From Euwallacea fornicatus (taxonomy: Eukaryota > Arthropoda > Insecta > Coleoptera > Curculionidae): a stretch of 64,000 bases of DNA. How positions within the stretch are numbered: position 1 is the stretch's first letter; every line of letters begins with the position of its first letter. A program made the translations under genes and the position numbers. The notes under the pieces are model-generated. The model did not search any database. It saw only the letters and a program-made list of their open reading frames with translations, and was not told the DNA's origin. The stretch lies in the NCBI RefSeq assembly GCF_040115645.1, contig NC_089574.1, positions 1,302,001 through 1,366,000 of the forward strand. Direction: 5' to 3'. This document shows, piece after piece, positions 10,843 to 23,440 of this stretch.

Positions 10843-13800
10843 CGTCATTTTCGGCTGCCTTCGGAAGGACTCGGAAAATCAAATTTTGCATTTTAACTGC
10901 ATTTGGCCGGCAAATTCCGCAATTTTGCTCTCATTTAAACCGTTACGTATCCTCTCTAGTTTCCGCGATCCCAATGGTGAGGATCGAATTTGACCTGCCC
11001 TGTACACAATGTGTGTCTTATGAATATAAAATATCCATGTAAATACATGCATGCCACCTACACGTGATCCGTGTAAGAGGAGAGTATTGAACAGGACCGT
11101 AGTCAACCCGCTATTACACTGAAAAAGGTTTCAGAACAAGTTCTGAGGATAAAGGAAATTCGAATTTAGCCACATTTAGTGCAGTTCCAAAATGATAACG
11201 TGCTGTATATTAAGCAGTGAAAAGGTGTAGTTTATACTCCATTATGCGCGCGCACCAAACATTTTCTTTTCAAAATGCAACAAGTTCAACCCTGTGAAAC
11301 GCCGTCGCCCTTGTGACATAACGATCGTTTAAATGTCACAATCGACCAATCAGCGGCAACTAAGCTAGCGATCATGGGTTCGGTTTGTTTACATGGATGT
11401 TTTATATTCCTTAGACATACTATACTTGAAACATCGTTTTTGTTGACATATCTTCAATTTTTCGAAATCTCCCGCAATTTTATGTTTCCCGAGCATTCTG
11501 CTATCTCTGAAGCAATCCTCACGTTTCTAGAAGCTTAAGGTGGAAACACCCAGTAACTGCTATGGTTTGTGAATTCTGTTCATTCCTATCTAACTGAAAT
11601 CACAAATCGCAATACTAAAAGCACATTTCATATGAAATAGTATAGCATTTTGATGATGATACTGCAAAGGTTGCAGACTGGAACAATTATTATTCTTTGA
11701 TATGATATATGGTCTGCCATCGAGTTTCGAGATAACAGTAAAGTACTTGGAGGAGTAGCAGCATCATTTGCCAGATAAAGTTTTAAATAATTATTAGTGT
11801 TGTAGATATGAGCGTTTCAGTATTATTAAGAGTACTGTAAAAAATGAGCGAGAATGGGCGGTCTAAATGCTACAGTTGGTAGGTATTTATTTAAATGCCA
11901 CTACGGTTATCTTTTAACCTTAATAAAATTCATTTTTCATGCCGAGTTTCTCATATAATTAACGAAAACGAAATTCGCCATGTGGTACATTGGTTGTACC
12001 AAATGAATGATGCAGATATGTTTGCAAATAACACTTCACCGTAACGACCCATCAAAACTCCCTTTTAAAAGGTGAAAAGTTTGATGTAGAAAGTATAGAA
12101 CCACCAAGTACCGGACTAGTACCCACTAATGTTTTTTCCCGAAATTTTTTTGAAAATCTAACGTTCTCCTTCGTTGACTTCTGTGAGAGGTGCAAGACTT
12201 AAAACAAATTGTTAATCACGGCTTAAGCTCGGTTCGCCTACTCCCGATCATCGTAAATTTCGACGTCAATAAGGAATTTGATATCGTCTCAATAAAATCA
12301 ATCTGAAATAAACAAATTCCTTAACGACCATGTGCGCGGCTTAGAATGGCTTATGCACACCTCTGGAGGAAAGTGCCTGTTACGCCCTAAAATGTACTTT
12401 GCGTCGCCCTCCAAGTTATTTGCAAGAATAAAGCAGCTCGCCTCCCTTGTCGCCCTGGTTGCGCATACAACTATTACCCAACCCTCCCCCAAGGGGATGT
12501 TTTGTACATTTTTTGTAGCCGACACTCAAGATATTCAAAGAATGAAAAGGAAATTCGTATACACGAGCCTGATTTTTCTTAAATAACCCGAAAGGGGAGA
12601 AATGGCGCTTGAAAGTGTCTGACTTTTACTCCAGACAATGAAGAGGAATATCCACTCCAAGAAGAAAGAGGGAAATTTTGCTATCTCTCTATCTAAATTT
12701 ATCATCTAAATTCGAAAGCGAAAGTATGAGTGGCAAGGAATGCGCCAATTTAATGCCGTGACGAGACTGTTCGGCTAAATATTTTGAATTGGAACCTTCG
12801 ATGAAGCCCTCGGGGTCCTCGAAGTATTTAATTGTCTGTAGATCCAAATCTACAAATATAGATATCTATATTTCGATTTCTGTCGATGTTTGCCTTCGTT
12901 TCGCGTCAAGGGTTCCCATCTGACTCTTCAGTTCACTGCTATTAAAGAGAAGTGTACTTTTTCGAAGTTTGGCAATGACGATCGGAATATTCCACAACAG
13001 ATTCCCATAGTACTAAAGGAAATAGTATGGTATGCAACAACTGCTAGACAATTCGCCAAATGTATCATTTTGAAAGAGGAACAGAAGCAGAAAATGTGTT
13101 TCGAAACGCTTCATAAAAGGTCGTTTTTTTACACAATACCCCGCGATACGAATCTTCATAGTTAACAATTATGGGAAAATACCATTTCCTTATAGTAATA
13201 ATTCGCTTTTTTACATAAACTGTAGTTTCAAGTCTTGTCGTCAGATTATATCTTAACGTGACCAAGTCAGATTTGCTAAGAAAGAAACGCTTTTGCTTTT
13301 CTGAGGAAATTCGCTCATCTCGTCGAAGCTGCTATTTGTGCCCTTCAACCTTTGACGGTGCCGAAAATCCCACGTTCTGCATGTCCCTTGTAATTCTTCT
13401 GGGGAGTGAAGAGCTCTAAAATAATTCGCTCTTTTCAATTTGATCTTTGGGAGATGGACAGGTTTCTGCCAAATCGGCGATTGGTGTACGAAAACGCAGC
13501 CAAAGCTCAATATCAGAAAGTACAAAGTAATGAGATTTTATAAACTTTTTAAATGTAGTATCAAAATGATAATGTTTTTAGGACTGGCTGGGAATATTCT
13601 TCTTTATGACCTCAACCTGTTCTAATGGGAAATTGTATATCTTAGAAATACGGTTTTCAGCTGTGAGAATATTTTATGAAGTGTCTGAGGACCCCTGAGC
13701 AGTATGAATAACAATACGTAGTATATGTCAGAAAAGGAGAAACAGAATTGCTTCCAGAGGTCATGAGTCTCAAGTTAAACACTATGTATAGTCACTCAAT

Positions 13801-15348
13801 ACCGCCAATTTATTAATAACAAATGTCACTGAGATTACACTAATTTATACGTAAACGAATAACCATCGGCTACCCTATATTCTGATAAATGTCTTATGGC
13901 AATAATCTCTTTCACAAGAGGTAAACCGTATGATAATCGAATCGAAGGATGAGAGACATGACGATCCGGGACCAGACCTCTCCAACCCAACTCTCGATAA
14001 TTACTGCCCTACCTCACCCAATATTCATTTCGTCCCCTGGCCCCGTTTTGCCCCCCTTGCGTGTTAAAAACAAGCGTGTCCCTTATTCCTGGGGTTCCTG
14101 GAAATCATATCATAAAGAAAATGAATGCTTTAGTTTCGACAGAATAGCGAGAAAAACCAGAACCCCGATCGATTACATAGGGTCGTACCAATACATAGAG
14201 TCTGTCTACTTAGGGGTAGTCGCTAAATTTATGGTGGCGCCGACATATACTACTCTTACTGTCTACCTAGTATGTTATGAAAATGGGGTATCTAGGAATT
14301 TATGAGCAACATTAAGCGATGCTTGGGGAGGATTTTGAGATTTCTCAGAAAATGAAATTTCGTGTCTGGTCGTTGACGCGATTGGTAATAGATTGAGCGC
14401 GCAGAAAAACTACCTAGATTTCTTGTATTAATCTGTGACTCTCAAAATATTTTCTCAAAATCGCATACTTATTTGCATTGAAATCAGTAGCTCCGCCATG
14501 TCATGCCACTTTTCAGCCTTCTTCAGAGTTGTTTTTTTCTCAAATCGATGTCTAGACAAAAAGCTCGATAACGCTTTAAAATATTTGAAAAGCACTCAAA
14601 CAAGAGGTTGTGCGCTCCTCTAAGGCAGAAATATCGAATTCTAAAAGTTCTGTTCGACAAAAACATGTTAAATTTTTAAATTATTGGTGCTTCAGTCCCA
14701 TTAAGCAATAATGGATGTTTTAAAACGTCCGTAAAAATGATTGAAAAGTGCCGACAATAAAAGCGTTTTGGATTATGCTGGTTGGTGCAGACGAAAGTAA
14801 ACTTTTAGCTCCGGGCCGCAGTCGTGGGATATACTCTTAAATCCAACTTACAACCAATAAATTACACAAATTAAGATAACAAACCTGTAACGATACAATT
14901 TTCCAATTTTTAAACTTTCACATTGTTATAGTTCTCTCGATAAGTTAAATACTTTTTCGCTGCCCCAGGGTCTTTGAAATAGGCTGGGACAGTTGCTTTG
15001 ATAAAGACTTTGCAATAATTATTTAAAAGCTTATTACTAAAAACTGGAACAAATATAAATTTTGATAACAGTCGTATTACTCTTGGTAAGCAAATTATTG
15101 CCTAGGTGTGTCTTACATTTCGTCTGTAGAGTTTATGCAACAAAATTGCAATTAATGCCAACAGGGATTCTGTCAATAACTTTCTAATAGCCCATGACAA
15201 TAACTTTTATAATAATATATGGTCCTGTCGGATATAATTTAATTCCTAATAATCTCATTTATTTTCGTTTCGGAAATTTATCATTTTGAGTGGCATTATG
15301 ACGCCGTTCTGGGCAGCCGAGTGGACAATAGATACGTCTTAAGAGTTG
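10843..15348. other. Intronic DNA, no gene
   Basis: Chance open frames only, including 118 codons at 13949-14305 with no recognisable domain, splice context or repeat relation. No clear transposon. Confidence 0.45.
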
Positions 15349-15396
15349 TTCCAGGTGCGCGTGAGGCGTCCGCCGACGCCTCACGCGCACCTGGAA
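15349..15396. repeat. Perfect 22-bp GC-rich inverted repeat with 4-nt loop
   Basis: Arms 15349-15370 and 15375-15396 are exact reverse complements (TTCCAGGTGCGCGTGAGG... inward) around CGCC. The GC content stands far above the flanking DNA. The sequence just upstream (GCAGCCGAGTGGAC, about 15313) is faintly like a tRNA Leu/Ser A box, but there is no B box and I do not call a tRNA. It may be a transposon remnant or a structured RNA element. Confidence 0.85.
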
Positions 15397-18194
15397 TTGC
15401 TGTCTCTAGTGACGAATTAGTTTTACGTGTAAAAGTGTGCACCAAGTGCCTTTCGATTCAATCCTTTATTTCCTTTCATTGACGATCTATCACATTGCCT
15501 TTACGTGAATTTCCACCTTGAAGTCTACGCCACAACGGACGACACTGCAGTTGCAGTGCTGTACGGGTTGATTCGCAATTCACTGCAAAGAATTTGGGAG
15601 TGCATTTTCGAGTTCAAAGTGAGACTTTCTTTGAACTGTACGCGGGTCTGCGGATTTAAGATTCTTAGGAGCGATGCGGACAGAAAACATAATTATTATT
15701 AACAACAAAAAAAAAACGAAGGGAAAATACTTAAATTTATTGAAAATGAACAGTAACGAGATCGAAACAGCTTTGAGTTTTAGAAGCCAGACGGAACGCA
15801 CTAAGTTTCGGCTAAACCGAATTGTCAACGAATTGGACAGAAACCGCGTAGCAGTGTCGAACTACGCTGTCATAATAGGTCATACATTTTGACAATGACA
15901 GCATTTTGACACACAATTAAGCGGGAAATTTCAAGTTTTAAACTCTTAAAATGTTATATAGAGAAATTTCTTTAAGTCACTCCTTCATTTCAGTACTCTT
16001 CAGACCCAATCATTTTAGCACTTGGGTAAAATTGTGAATTTCAGTCCGATCTGAATAGAGCTGGAATCACAACATTTCGTGATCTGCTCAGTGGTCAAAT
16101 AAGATTTTTCAAACGAATTCATTTTAAGTTCAGGTAATTAGTGCATCTTCTATTTAAATCCCTATTTAGTGTTCTCTTCTGTTAAAGATGCAGAGTACTG
16201 AAATTCGTTGGAATAGTACCTTCGAATCTGCGCTAGATAGACCTGAAACCCTCGTAGTTGCAGTTTTCTTTGTAGGCACGTTACGCATTCCTCAAAAGGT
16301 GAGTTACTCGAGTTTCAGATGGGTGTCTTCCTTCGGAATCCTTTTTTTCATTTTTCCATATGGTCATTCGTCACGAGTCATTATATACCATCTTAGAAAT
16401 TCCATTGTCCGAGCATAATAGATTCGGATAATGATAATATTCTTAATATAATCAATATTATTAATTAGCAACTTTAAATTACATACTATGGTATTACGCA
16501 AACTGTTAATGCTTTTGCAAATCGTGAAAAAAATGAAAGTCTTCAAAGCTCCTAGCACGAAATATTATATGTAATTTCTATAATTACGTTTTTTTCATAA
16601 TTTGTCTTTTTTGTATATTCCGATTCTTCCTCCTCCAGATCTATTCATCTATCTCAGTCATCCGGAGAGTTTGCGCACTAGGGTTTTCACCGAACTTCGC
16701 AACGTTTCCTTTACTACCGCATCCTTAGATTGCTGTTTAGGTCTTTTTTTAACAATATTTAATTGTTCTAAGCTGGATTTTACATTAGGCGCCATTTGAG
16801 TAACCTCTCTCCACCCACGTTGGCAAGAATTTCAGCTTAACTGAAGATTAACTTCGTTTTGTGAATCTTTGAACCCGGATATTGCGGTATTTTTTGTAAA
16901 AATCATTCAATACCTCATTAAAAACTGATCAATGCATCGGTTTCGTTAGACGATTAAAAAAGTGAAATTGCTCAACACTGATGAAATTTCCACTTTTCAT
17001 GTCAATTTCATTATGATCGGATAACCAATTCCTTCAACACTTTTTAAGTAGAAAGTTATTAACAAATTATATCAAATAAATAATAGGTGTGGGTAGGCAA
17101 ACAGCTAGTTACCGCATATAGGTATCCTTTAGCTCGGTATAAGATAAAAATGGAGATAAACCCATTCCTACATGGTGATATCCAATAGCTAAGTTATCAG
17201 GTACTTTTTTCTTAGACAGATAGAAAGTGAACGTTTCATTCTTGTTGGTAATAATCTACTGAAAGGATTTGGTCGTTATGAGATGAAATAGATATTTAAC
17301 CGGTGATTAGACATTCAATCATCCGGTTTTTGGTCAATCAACGAATTGTCTATGTTACCACACCGGAATAATACGATGGATATTGACTGAAACAATTCCT
17401 TTTTCGATTTTTAATATGTGTTTCCTTTTCAGAAGCTGAATTTGCAGTGAAATTTATGCGTATTAGAAAGTAAACTACCTATTAACTGGCGTATTTTTGA
17501 ATAGCAGGATAATCGTTCATAAAACCTGAAGCAGGTAATAATTCCTGAAGACATTTTGGAACTCCTGTTTTGATTAAAAAAAAAAAAAATTACAATAATT
17601 TCAATACTTTCGTGGACAAGTTTTTCCACGCCCAACAAAAACCAGACATTCAATCTCTCTCACCATCTCGTGAATGTATTCAACCTGTTTATGCCTACTT
17701 TGTGAGCTAATGAGTAAAAGTATAGCACCAAGTTTGAACTTGACAGACCACCGATTACCGGGCTGACCGAACTGACCCATCAGCAGTGTCGACGTAAGGT
17801 AAAAATGAAAATGCTACATTTCAAGACATCCGCAGCAAATATACATAAGCCCCATTCAGAAAAACTGGCGAATACTACGGTGCTTCCGGATTAATGGCTC
17901 GTTCGGGAACCTGTACCGGTGCACACTAGGTTCATACGGCCGTCTTTTTCAACTGTCAGTCATCATTGTTATTACGTAACACATTTGCCGTAGATAGCAC
18001 GCGGTTGCCGTTTGCCGATGACTGCTATCAAGGAAAATCACATAGTCATCAAGATGCAGATCGATACGGATGTCGACATGTTTAGCGTTGAACACACAAC
18101 CTCGTCAAAACTAGGAATTCCTATCTGGGAACCCGTAGGGTCACCATAGAAAAGTGCTGGAGGAATTGCTGCTGTCACTCTTTTAGGTGACCTA
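15397..18194. other. Intronic AT-rich DNA, no gene
   Basis: Small chance open frames only. No repeat structure recognised up to the TA that flanks mariner copy 1. Confidence 0.45.
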
Positions 18195-19473
18195 TTGGGT
18201 TGTTCGATAATTAATGTCGTATTTTTTTATGTTTTTTCAAAGTGAACATACTTTATTTATAATAAATATTAATCAACGATGTAGTGGCCATCTTGGTGGA
18301 TGACCTTTCGCCATCTTTCGGCAAGTCTGGAAAATTCCGCGTTCGAAAAAGCCTCGAATATTTAGAAGTAAAAAATCGATTTAACTCATTTTTAACGGCG
18401 AGATCAGAATCGAAATTTTTACCATTCAAATGATTTTGAAGAGAACGAAACTAGTAATAATCTGATGGCGCCAAGTCAGGGCTGTATGGTGGACGAGGTA
18501 TCAGTTCCCAATTTAGTTCCAATAACTTTTGACGCGTTGTTAAAGACTTATGGGGTCTAGCGTTATCATGATGGAACAGTACCCCTTTGCGATTGGCGAG
18601 TCCAGGACGTTTTCTTTTGATTTCTTCGTTCAATTTCGATAGCTGACGACAGTAAACATTCGAATCAATACTTTGGTTCCTCGGAAGCAGTTCAAAATAG
18701 AGAATACCCATGTAGTCCCACCACGCAGATAGCAAAATCTTCTTTCGACAAATATTGGCTTTGGACGTCGATTGCGCAGGTTTATCTTGTTTGGTCCATG
18801 ATCGTTTTCGGACTACGTTATCCTAGACAATCCATTCTTCATCACCCGTTATGACTCTTTTTAGAAGTGGATCGTTTTGGTTACGATTCAGCAAAGAATC
18901 GCATACGTTAATGCGTTGGGTGAGGTGAATTTCCTTCAATTCGTGAGGATCCCAAACATCCAATTTGCTGACGTCCCCAAGCTTTTTTAAATGCAGAGAA
19001 ACGGCTGAATTCGATATGTTCAACTTTTCTGCCATCTCTCGAGTTGTCATACGCCGATTAGCTTCGATTAAGGCCTTCATTTTATCGTTATCAGTGGCGA
19101 TTGGGCGTCCAGCGTGTGGTGCGTCTTGGACATTAAAATTTCCGGAACGAAAGCGAGAAAACCAACGCTGCCACTGGCGTTCAGTAAGGCAGTTCTCACC
19201 ACAAACTTCACGCAATTTCTTCTGAGCTTGTAGTGCGTTTTTGCCCTTTCGAAAGTGAAATAATAAAATGTGTCCATAATGCTTACCATGATTGTCCATC
19301 TTCAACTTAAATTTTAAACAACTTCTTGTTTACTAATCACGTTCGATTTTCGATCGAAAAAAGTCTGAAACATAACCTTTAAAGTGGCATATGACAATAT
19401 AAGCGACGAGATCACTATGTATAAATTAAGCCATCTATGAGAATAAAACGACATTAATTATCGAACAACCCAA
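18195..19473 (-). mobile_element. Mariner element, copy 1 (1279 bp)
   Basis: Bounded by inverted repeats beginning TTGGGTTGTTCGATAATTAA (left at 18195, complement ending at 19473) and flanked by TA on both sides (18193-18194, 19474-19475). It encodes a mariner transposase on the minus strand, broken by two amber codons and a frameshift. Nearly the same element lies at 35285-36562 in the opposite orientation. Confidence 0.95.
18269..19299 (-). pseudogene. Mariner transposase, defective (copy 1)
   Basis: About 345 codons, the usual mariner length. The N-terminal paired-like helix-turn-helix region is intact, including TERQWQRWFSRFRSGNF and HAGRPIATDNDKMKALIEA. The DD34D catalytic domain has its first Asp in VITGDEEW, second in HHDNARPH and third in YSPDLAPSDY. 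Lesions: TAG at 18823-18825 just after GDEEWIV (family residue expected to be aromatic), TAG at 18451-18453 after PSDYY, and a one-base frameshift near the C-terminus after FFTSKY, beyond which the alternate frame reads AERWRKVIHQDGHYIVD to a stop. All three lesions occur identically in the other copy. The ATG chosen follows a short leader. It belongs with the mellifera-like mariners by general resemblance, not by a search. Confidence 0.93.
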
Positions 19474-20095
19474 TAAATGCGTTTTCGAAATTCGGCATAA
19501 GAGCCGGTCCATGTTTTGGCATCTAAAGCAAATCTGCTTGATGGGACAGCTCTGGAAATATTATTCGGTGGACCAAAGTTAGTGTTATCTCGTCGAGGAG
19601 AGATCATTTGCAGCACCAATACCCAAAACAAGTAACAAAGTTCAAGTCGATTTATCACTTAAGCCCAGCTCAGTACCACGATCTTGCTCCTATCACTCGG
19701 CACCGTTGGCTGCCCAAGAGTTCTGGGAGGCTGAGCTACATGGTTTTGTGCACATTTATGTTACCATAATTTTTGCTGAGTCATGAGAACGGATTGCTCT
19801 CAAAGTCGTTGCGAGCCGCGTTACTTTTTTTTTCAACTATTGTTCCTTTGCTGATGAATATTCAGTTCTCCTAATGGAGAACATCATGTAAAAATTCTCA
19901 GGAAGTCGACATTTCGACCTGTCACTTTCCACCGATGCGTACTGAAAACCCGCACGTGTGATTTACGTGAAACGGTGCATTATCAATGCACGGTGTAACA
20001 TTTTCAACAAACATTAACACAACATTTTCAACGCACGTTATCACCACGTTTTCACCGCGCCGTAGATGGAGCGGTGACTTCTGGAAGTCAAAAGT

Positions 20096-20353
20096 GTAGT
20101 GATCCACTTAGACGATATACTTGTTATGGGTTTGGTTCTTCAAGAACGTCATCACTGTCTGCTGCAAATGCTGCAGAGACTTCGGGATTGGGGCTCTAAA
20201 TGGAACTTGAGCAAATGCCAGTTTCCATCCGACCGCGGGAAATATCTTGCTAGGGGCCTCAGCCGAGGTCGAACTCGCGTTCGACTTATTATGAATCTGA
20301 ACGTGCCAACTAATGGAAACGAAATTAACACTCTGAATGGAAGGTGTTCTTAG
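20096..20353 (+). pseudogene. Ty3/gypsy reverse-transcriptase fragment
   Basis: Sixty or so codons match the reverse-transcriptase core and following block of Ty3/gypsy LTR retrotransposons: VVIHLDDILVMG (family V-YLDDILV; the aromatic residue before LDD is His here), LLQMLQRLRDWG, WNLSKCQF and a degenerate V-YLGH-like KYLARGLS. The frame stays open until 20353, possibly continuing into the MPxP-x-E connector as NVPTNGNEINTL. No gag, integrase, RNase H or LTR is recognisable nearby. A short inactive relic; the host-genome copy is far from any complete element. Confidence 0.8.
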
Positions 20354-22562
20354 TTTCTTCCGCGTTCGGACGTGAACTCAACTGATGAGCTCTTGGTAAG
20401 GACGAAGGGTCAAAATGGTGCTTGTGTCCCTCATATCTATCACTAACAAATTAAAGAGTTGTCGATCCCCGTCTTGCAGATGATCTTGACCTTACCTATT
20501 TTACGATGCAGGCTCCGCAGTTCGACAGGTGCCCAGAGTGAGATCGAAATTTAATCGAATAACTGTTACACTCGCAAAATTGCTACTTGAGCAACAAATC
20601 TGTTCGTCAGTTTATCGAAAGTTTGACAAATGGAATTGCGATTAAAACAGATGACCCTCCCGTGTAGAAGCAAAAAGGAGAGCGAGCGAATTTTAGATTT
20701 GAGAAAGGTTGTAATTCGCATTATTACTAAATCACGTCGATTGTATTCGTCACGAAAAGTGATAACAGGACTTTTTCTTCGCAAAGTAGATTGCTTCTTC
20801 AGATCAGAAAGTCCATTCTATGCGGTCCCGTGCGCACGCATTTTCGTACAAAAAAAGCGAAAGAAGCTTCGAAAGAGCTTTTTTGAAAGGAGATGATGTG
20901 CTCCTGGGGCATTCTCTCCAACGGAAGAATTTCCCTCTAAGATCCTTAATATCGAATTGAAGCCTCTTGGAACAATTTCACCTCCCTCCTCTCCTCCTCT
21001 TCCATTTTTTCTTAATTCTCTGTTCTGAGGAAAAAAAATGATTGAAATTGCCATGTATCATCGAATAAACGGTCATCGCCTGATATCATCGAAGAATCAA
21101 GCGTAAAATCGTTTCAGAAAAAAAGTCTGCTTAAATATCTCATTTCAGTGAGTAGATAGACAAACACTCGATCCATCAATTTACAGCTCTTCGTTTAACG
21201 ATTGTGAAAAGTTTGTGCTACACTTTACAAGAAAAATTGAAAGTTTAAAGAATTATAATTGGTTAATGATGTGTATCTATAGTGGCAAGCACAATTTAAT
21301 CGCAACGGAATTACATAGGAAGTTAAATACCAAAAGATCAATACCATTATGTTCTTAATAAATACTGTTACAAAATAACTCCTGATGGTAGGACGACCTG
21401 TGACTAGATTGAAGTAAAAGTGAACGGGTGTGCGACACCTTAAATGGCGAAGTATTAAGCGGATATATCCTGATTTAAGGAGACTGAAAATATTAGTTTT
21501 TACGTCTCATCTAAAAAAACATAAAATGATCATTTCCCGCTCATACGTCTTACTGCGCGCATCTGAATCAAAAAAGGAAAATGGAAACCACAAGCCATTT
21601 TTATTTTCTTCTCTTGTTCCGCTCTTTTGAGGGTTTTAGGGGAAACCCGCACATGCGTGATTTGTGCATACGTCTTTCTATATATTCTCTACATTGTAGA
21701 CGTATCGTCTTTGCACGCACCCACCCCTGACTAAGCCGGTAAGTAGGGAAATTCATAATTCCGACTTGTTCAACGTCCTCCTTCTTTTTTTACTTGATCG
21801 CCCATGAAATTTTGCGGAAATTCTCTCAGCACTTTCTTAACATGTCTAAACATTCACGCAAGCACCTCCATATTAGAAATTAAATTTCATGCGTACGAGT
21901 GATTTTTTCCATCGCCCCGTACAATGTTAACGATCACCCAGTATGAGGTCGTTCGTTTTTAATCGCGATGTAGGATAACTCCGCTCCTGGTTATTTTAGT
22001 ATTCGACTTTTTTCGATTTTGATATTTAAAATACACATTCTCATCAGTTTCCTCATGGGATTCATGATTCGGGGGAATGAATGGCTGTTTAGTTCTAATC
22101 GGATACTGATCGATTCAAGGTGCTTTTCCTTCGGGCGTTGCCAAGTTGAAATTTAAAAAATCTTAGATGGCAAGGATTAGCCAAGAGAAGATAATAAATC
22201 GCACTATGTTCATGGAAGCCATCGTAATTTATATCATTCTATTTTGCCTGTCCATTTTTGTGCGTTTTGACCTCTGTGAAGATCAAACGAAGTTGATATT
22301 ACTACCAGTAAGTAGACCACTGTGCCAAACCCTGTTAAATGCCTTATTAAGGTCCATAAATAAACTTGCCAATCTTCTACAGTTTACATGGGTTGCTTGT
22401 GTGTTATTCCACCTTTGTTCATTGAATCAAAGGTATTTGCTCTTTTTGTGCTGTGATTGTTCCTTTATTTTTGCCATTATAATTTTCCGATGATTTCGTA
22501 TTTGCTTTCTCGGGACGTTTCCAGCCATTGGTCCTCTCGACATTACTTCATCAACGTATACA
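20354..22562. other. Intronic DNA, no gene
   Basis: Chance open frames only (for example 22167-22493 plus, hydrophobic but with no domain or splice context). No repeat identified. Confidence 0.45.
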
Positions 22563-23440
22563 CAGGGTGCTTCATGAACATACCGATAAAATTTCAGAGA
22601 ATGTCGAGCTCATAAAAATAAATAAGTTACATAACAAATAAAGTTAGGTCCGAAATCGCGTCGTTTCCGAGATACAGAATGTTTAATTCCTTTTTTCTTT
22701 TTATATTATATTTTTTGTAAATATTTCAAAACAGTTTCGATATAAGAATATAGAATTAGGGACATTCTGCGGCGGGATAAATGGGCAAGTGTACGCGCAA
22801 TATTTCCACTGACACCAGTGGCGTCCGCGCGGCTATCCAACATTTCTATACATGTGAATGACGCAGAATTTAACGGAACCATAATTTGGAAGAAGAGTAT
22901 TATTTCACACATGTTTGTCTTCATGTCCTCTAGCTCTAGTACAAGAATATTAATTCAATTTCTCCTAAAGACATTTTTTGAAATCGCACTTGGAAATCTA
23001 TTCCGGTTTTTTTAAACACATGAATAAGAAGTTATTTTTCGTTTTGAAAAGGGCTACTTGAGCAATAAAACACTAAGAGGTCTTTTTTTTATTCAGAATT
23101 GGTGGAATATTGAAAAAAATATATTCGTATTTAAAAAAAAAATCAGTGGCGTCCCCTTTTTTTACTAAACACATCCCATTGAATGGTCGCACTGATGCTT
23201 CTGGTGGAAGTGGAAATATTCTGCCTACTCTCGAACATGCACATTTATTACGCCATGGCGTGTCCCTAATTCCATGTTCTTATCCCAAATTATTTTTGAA
23301 ATATTTAAAAAATAACAAAACAATAAAATAAACATTCTGTATCTTAGAAACGAAGCGGTTTCGGACCTAGCTTTGTGAGATCTAAATATGTGTTTTTATC
23401 AGCTCTACGTCCTCTGTCGACATTTTCATGAAACACCCTG
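22563..23440. mobile_element. Long-TIR element, CAGGGTG type (878 bp)
   Basis: Left tip CAGGGTGCTTCATGAA at 22563 and right tip complement TTTCATGAAACACCCTG ending 23440, followed by TA. The arms extend about 260-300 bp with about two-thirds identity by eye: matching blocks include AGGTCCGAAA-CG, CGTTTC--AGATACAGAATGTTT, AATTAGGGACA and AATATTTCCACT. The centre (about 22830-23180) has no recognisable transposase. Non-autonomous. Confidence 0.8.

Noticed and set aside
13949..14305. 118-codon plus-strand frame
   Set aside because: No recognisable motif and no flanking splice sites in context.
15301..15400. tRNA-like or tRNA-derived SINE start
   Set aside because: Only a loose A-box resemblance; no B box, no cloverleaf.
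18965..19225. Plus-strand open frame over mariner copy 1, and its twin at 35533-35742 minus
   Set aside because: Antisense shadows of the mariner transposase.
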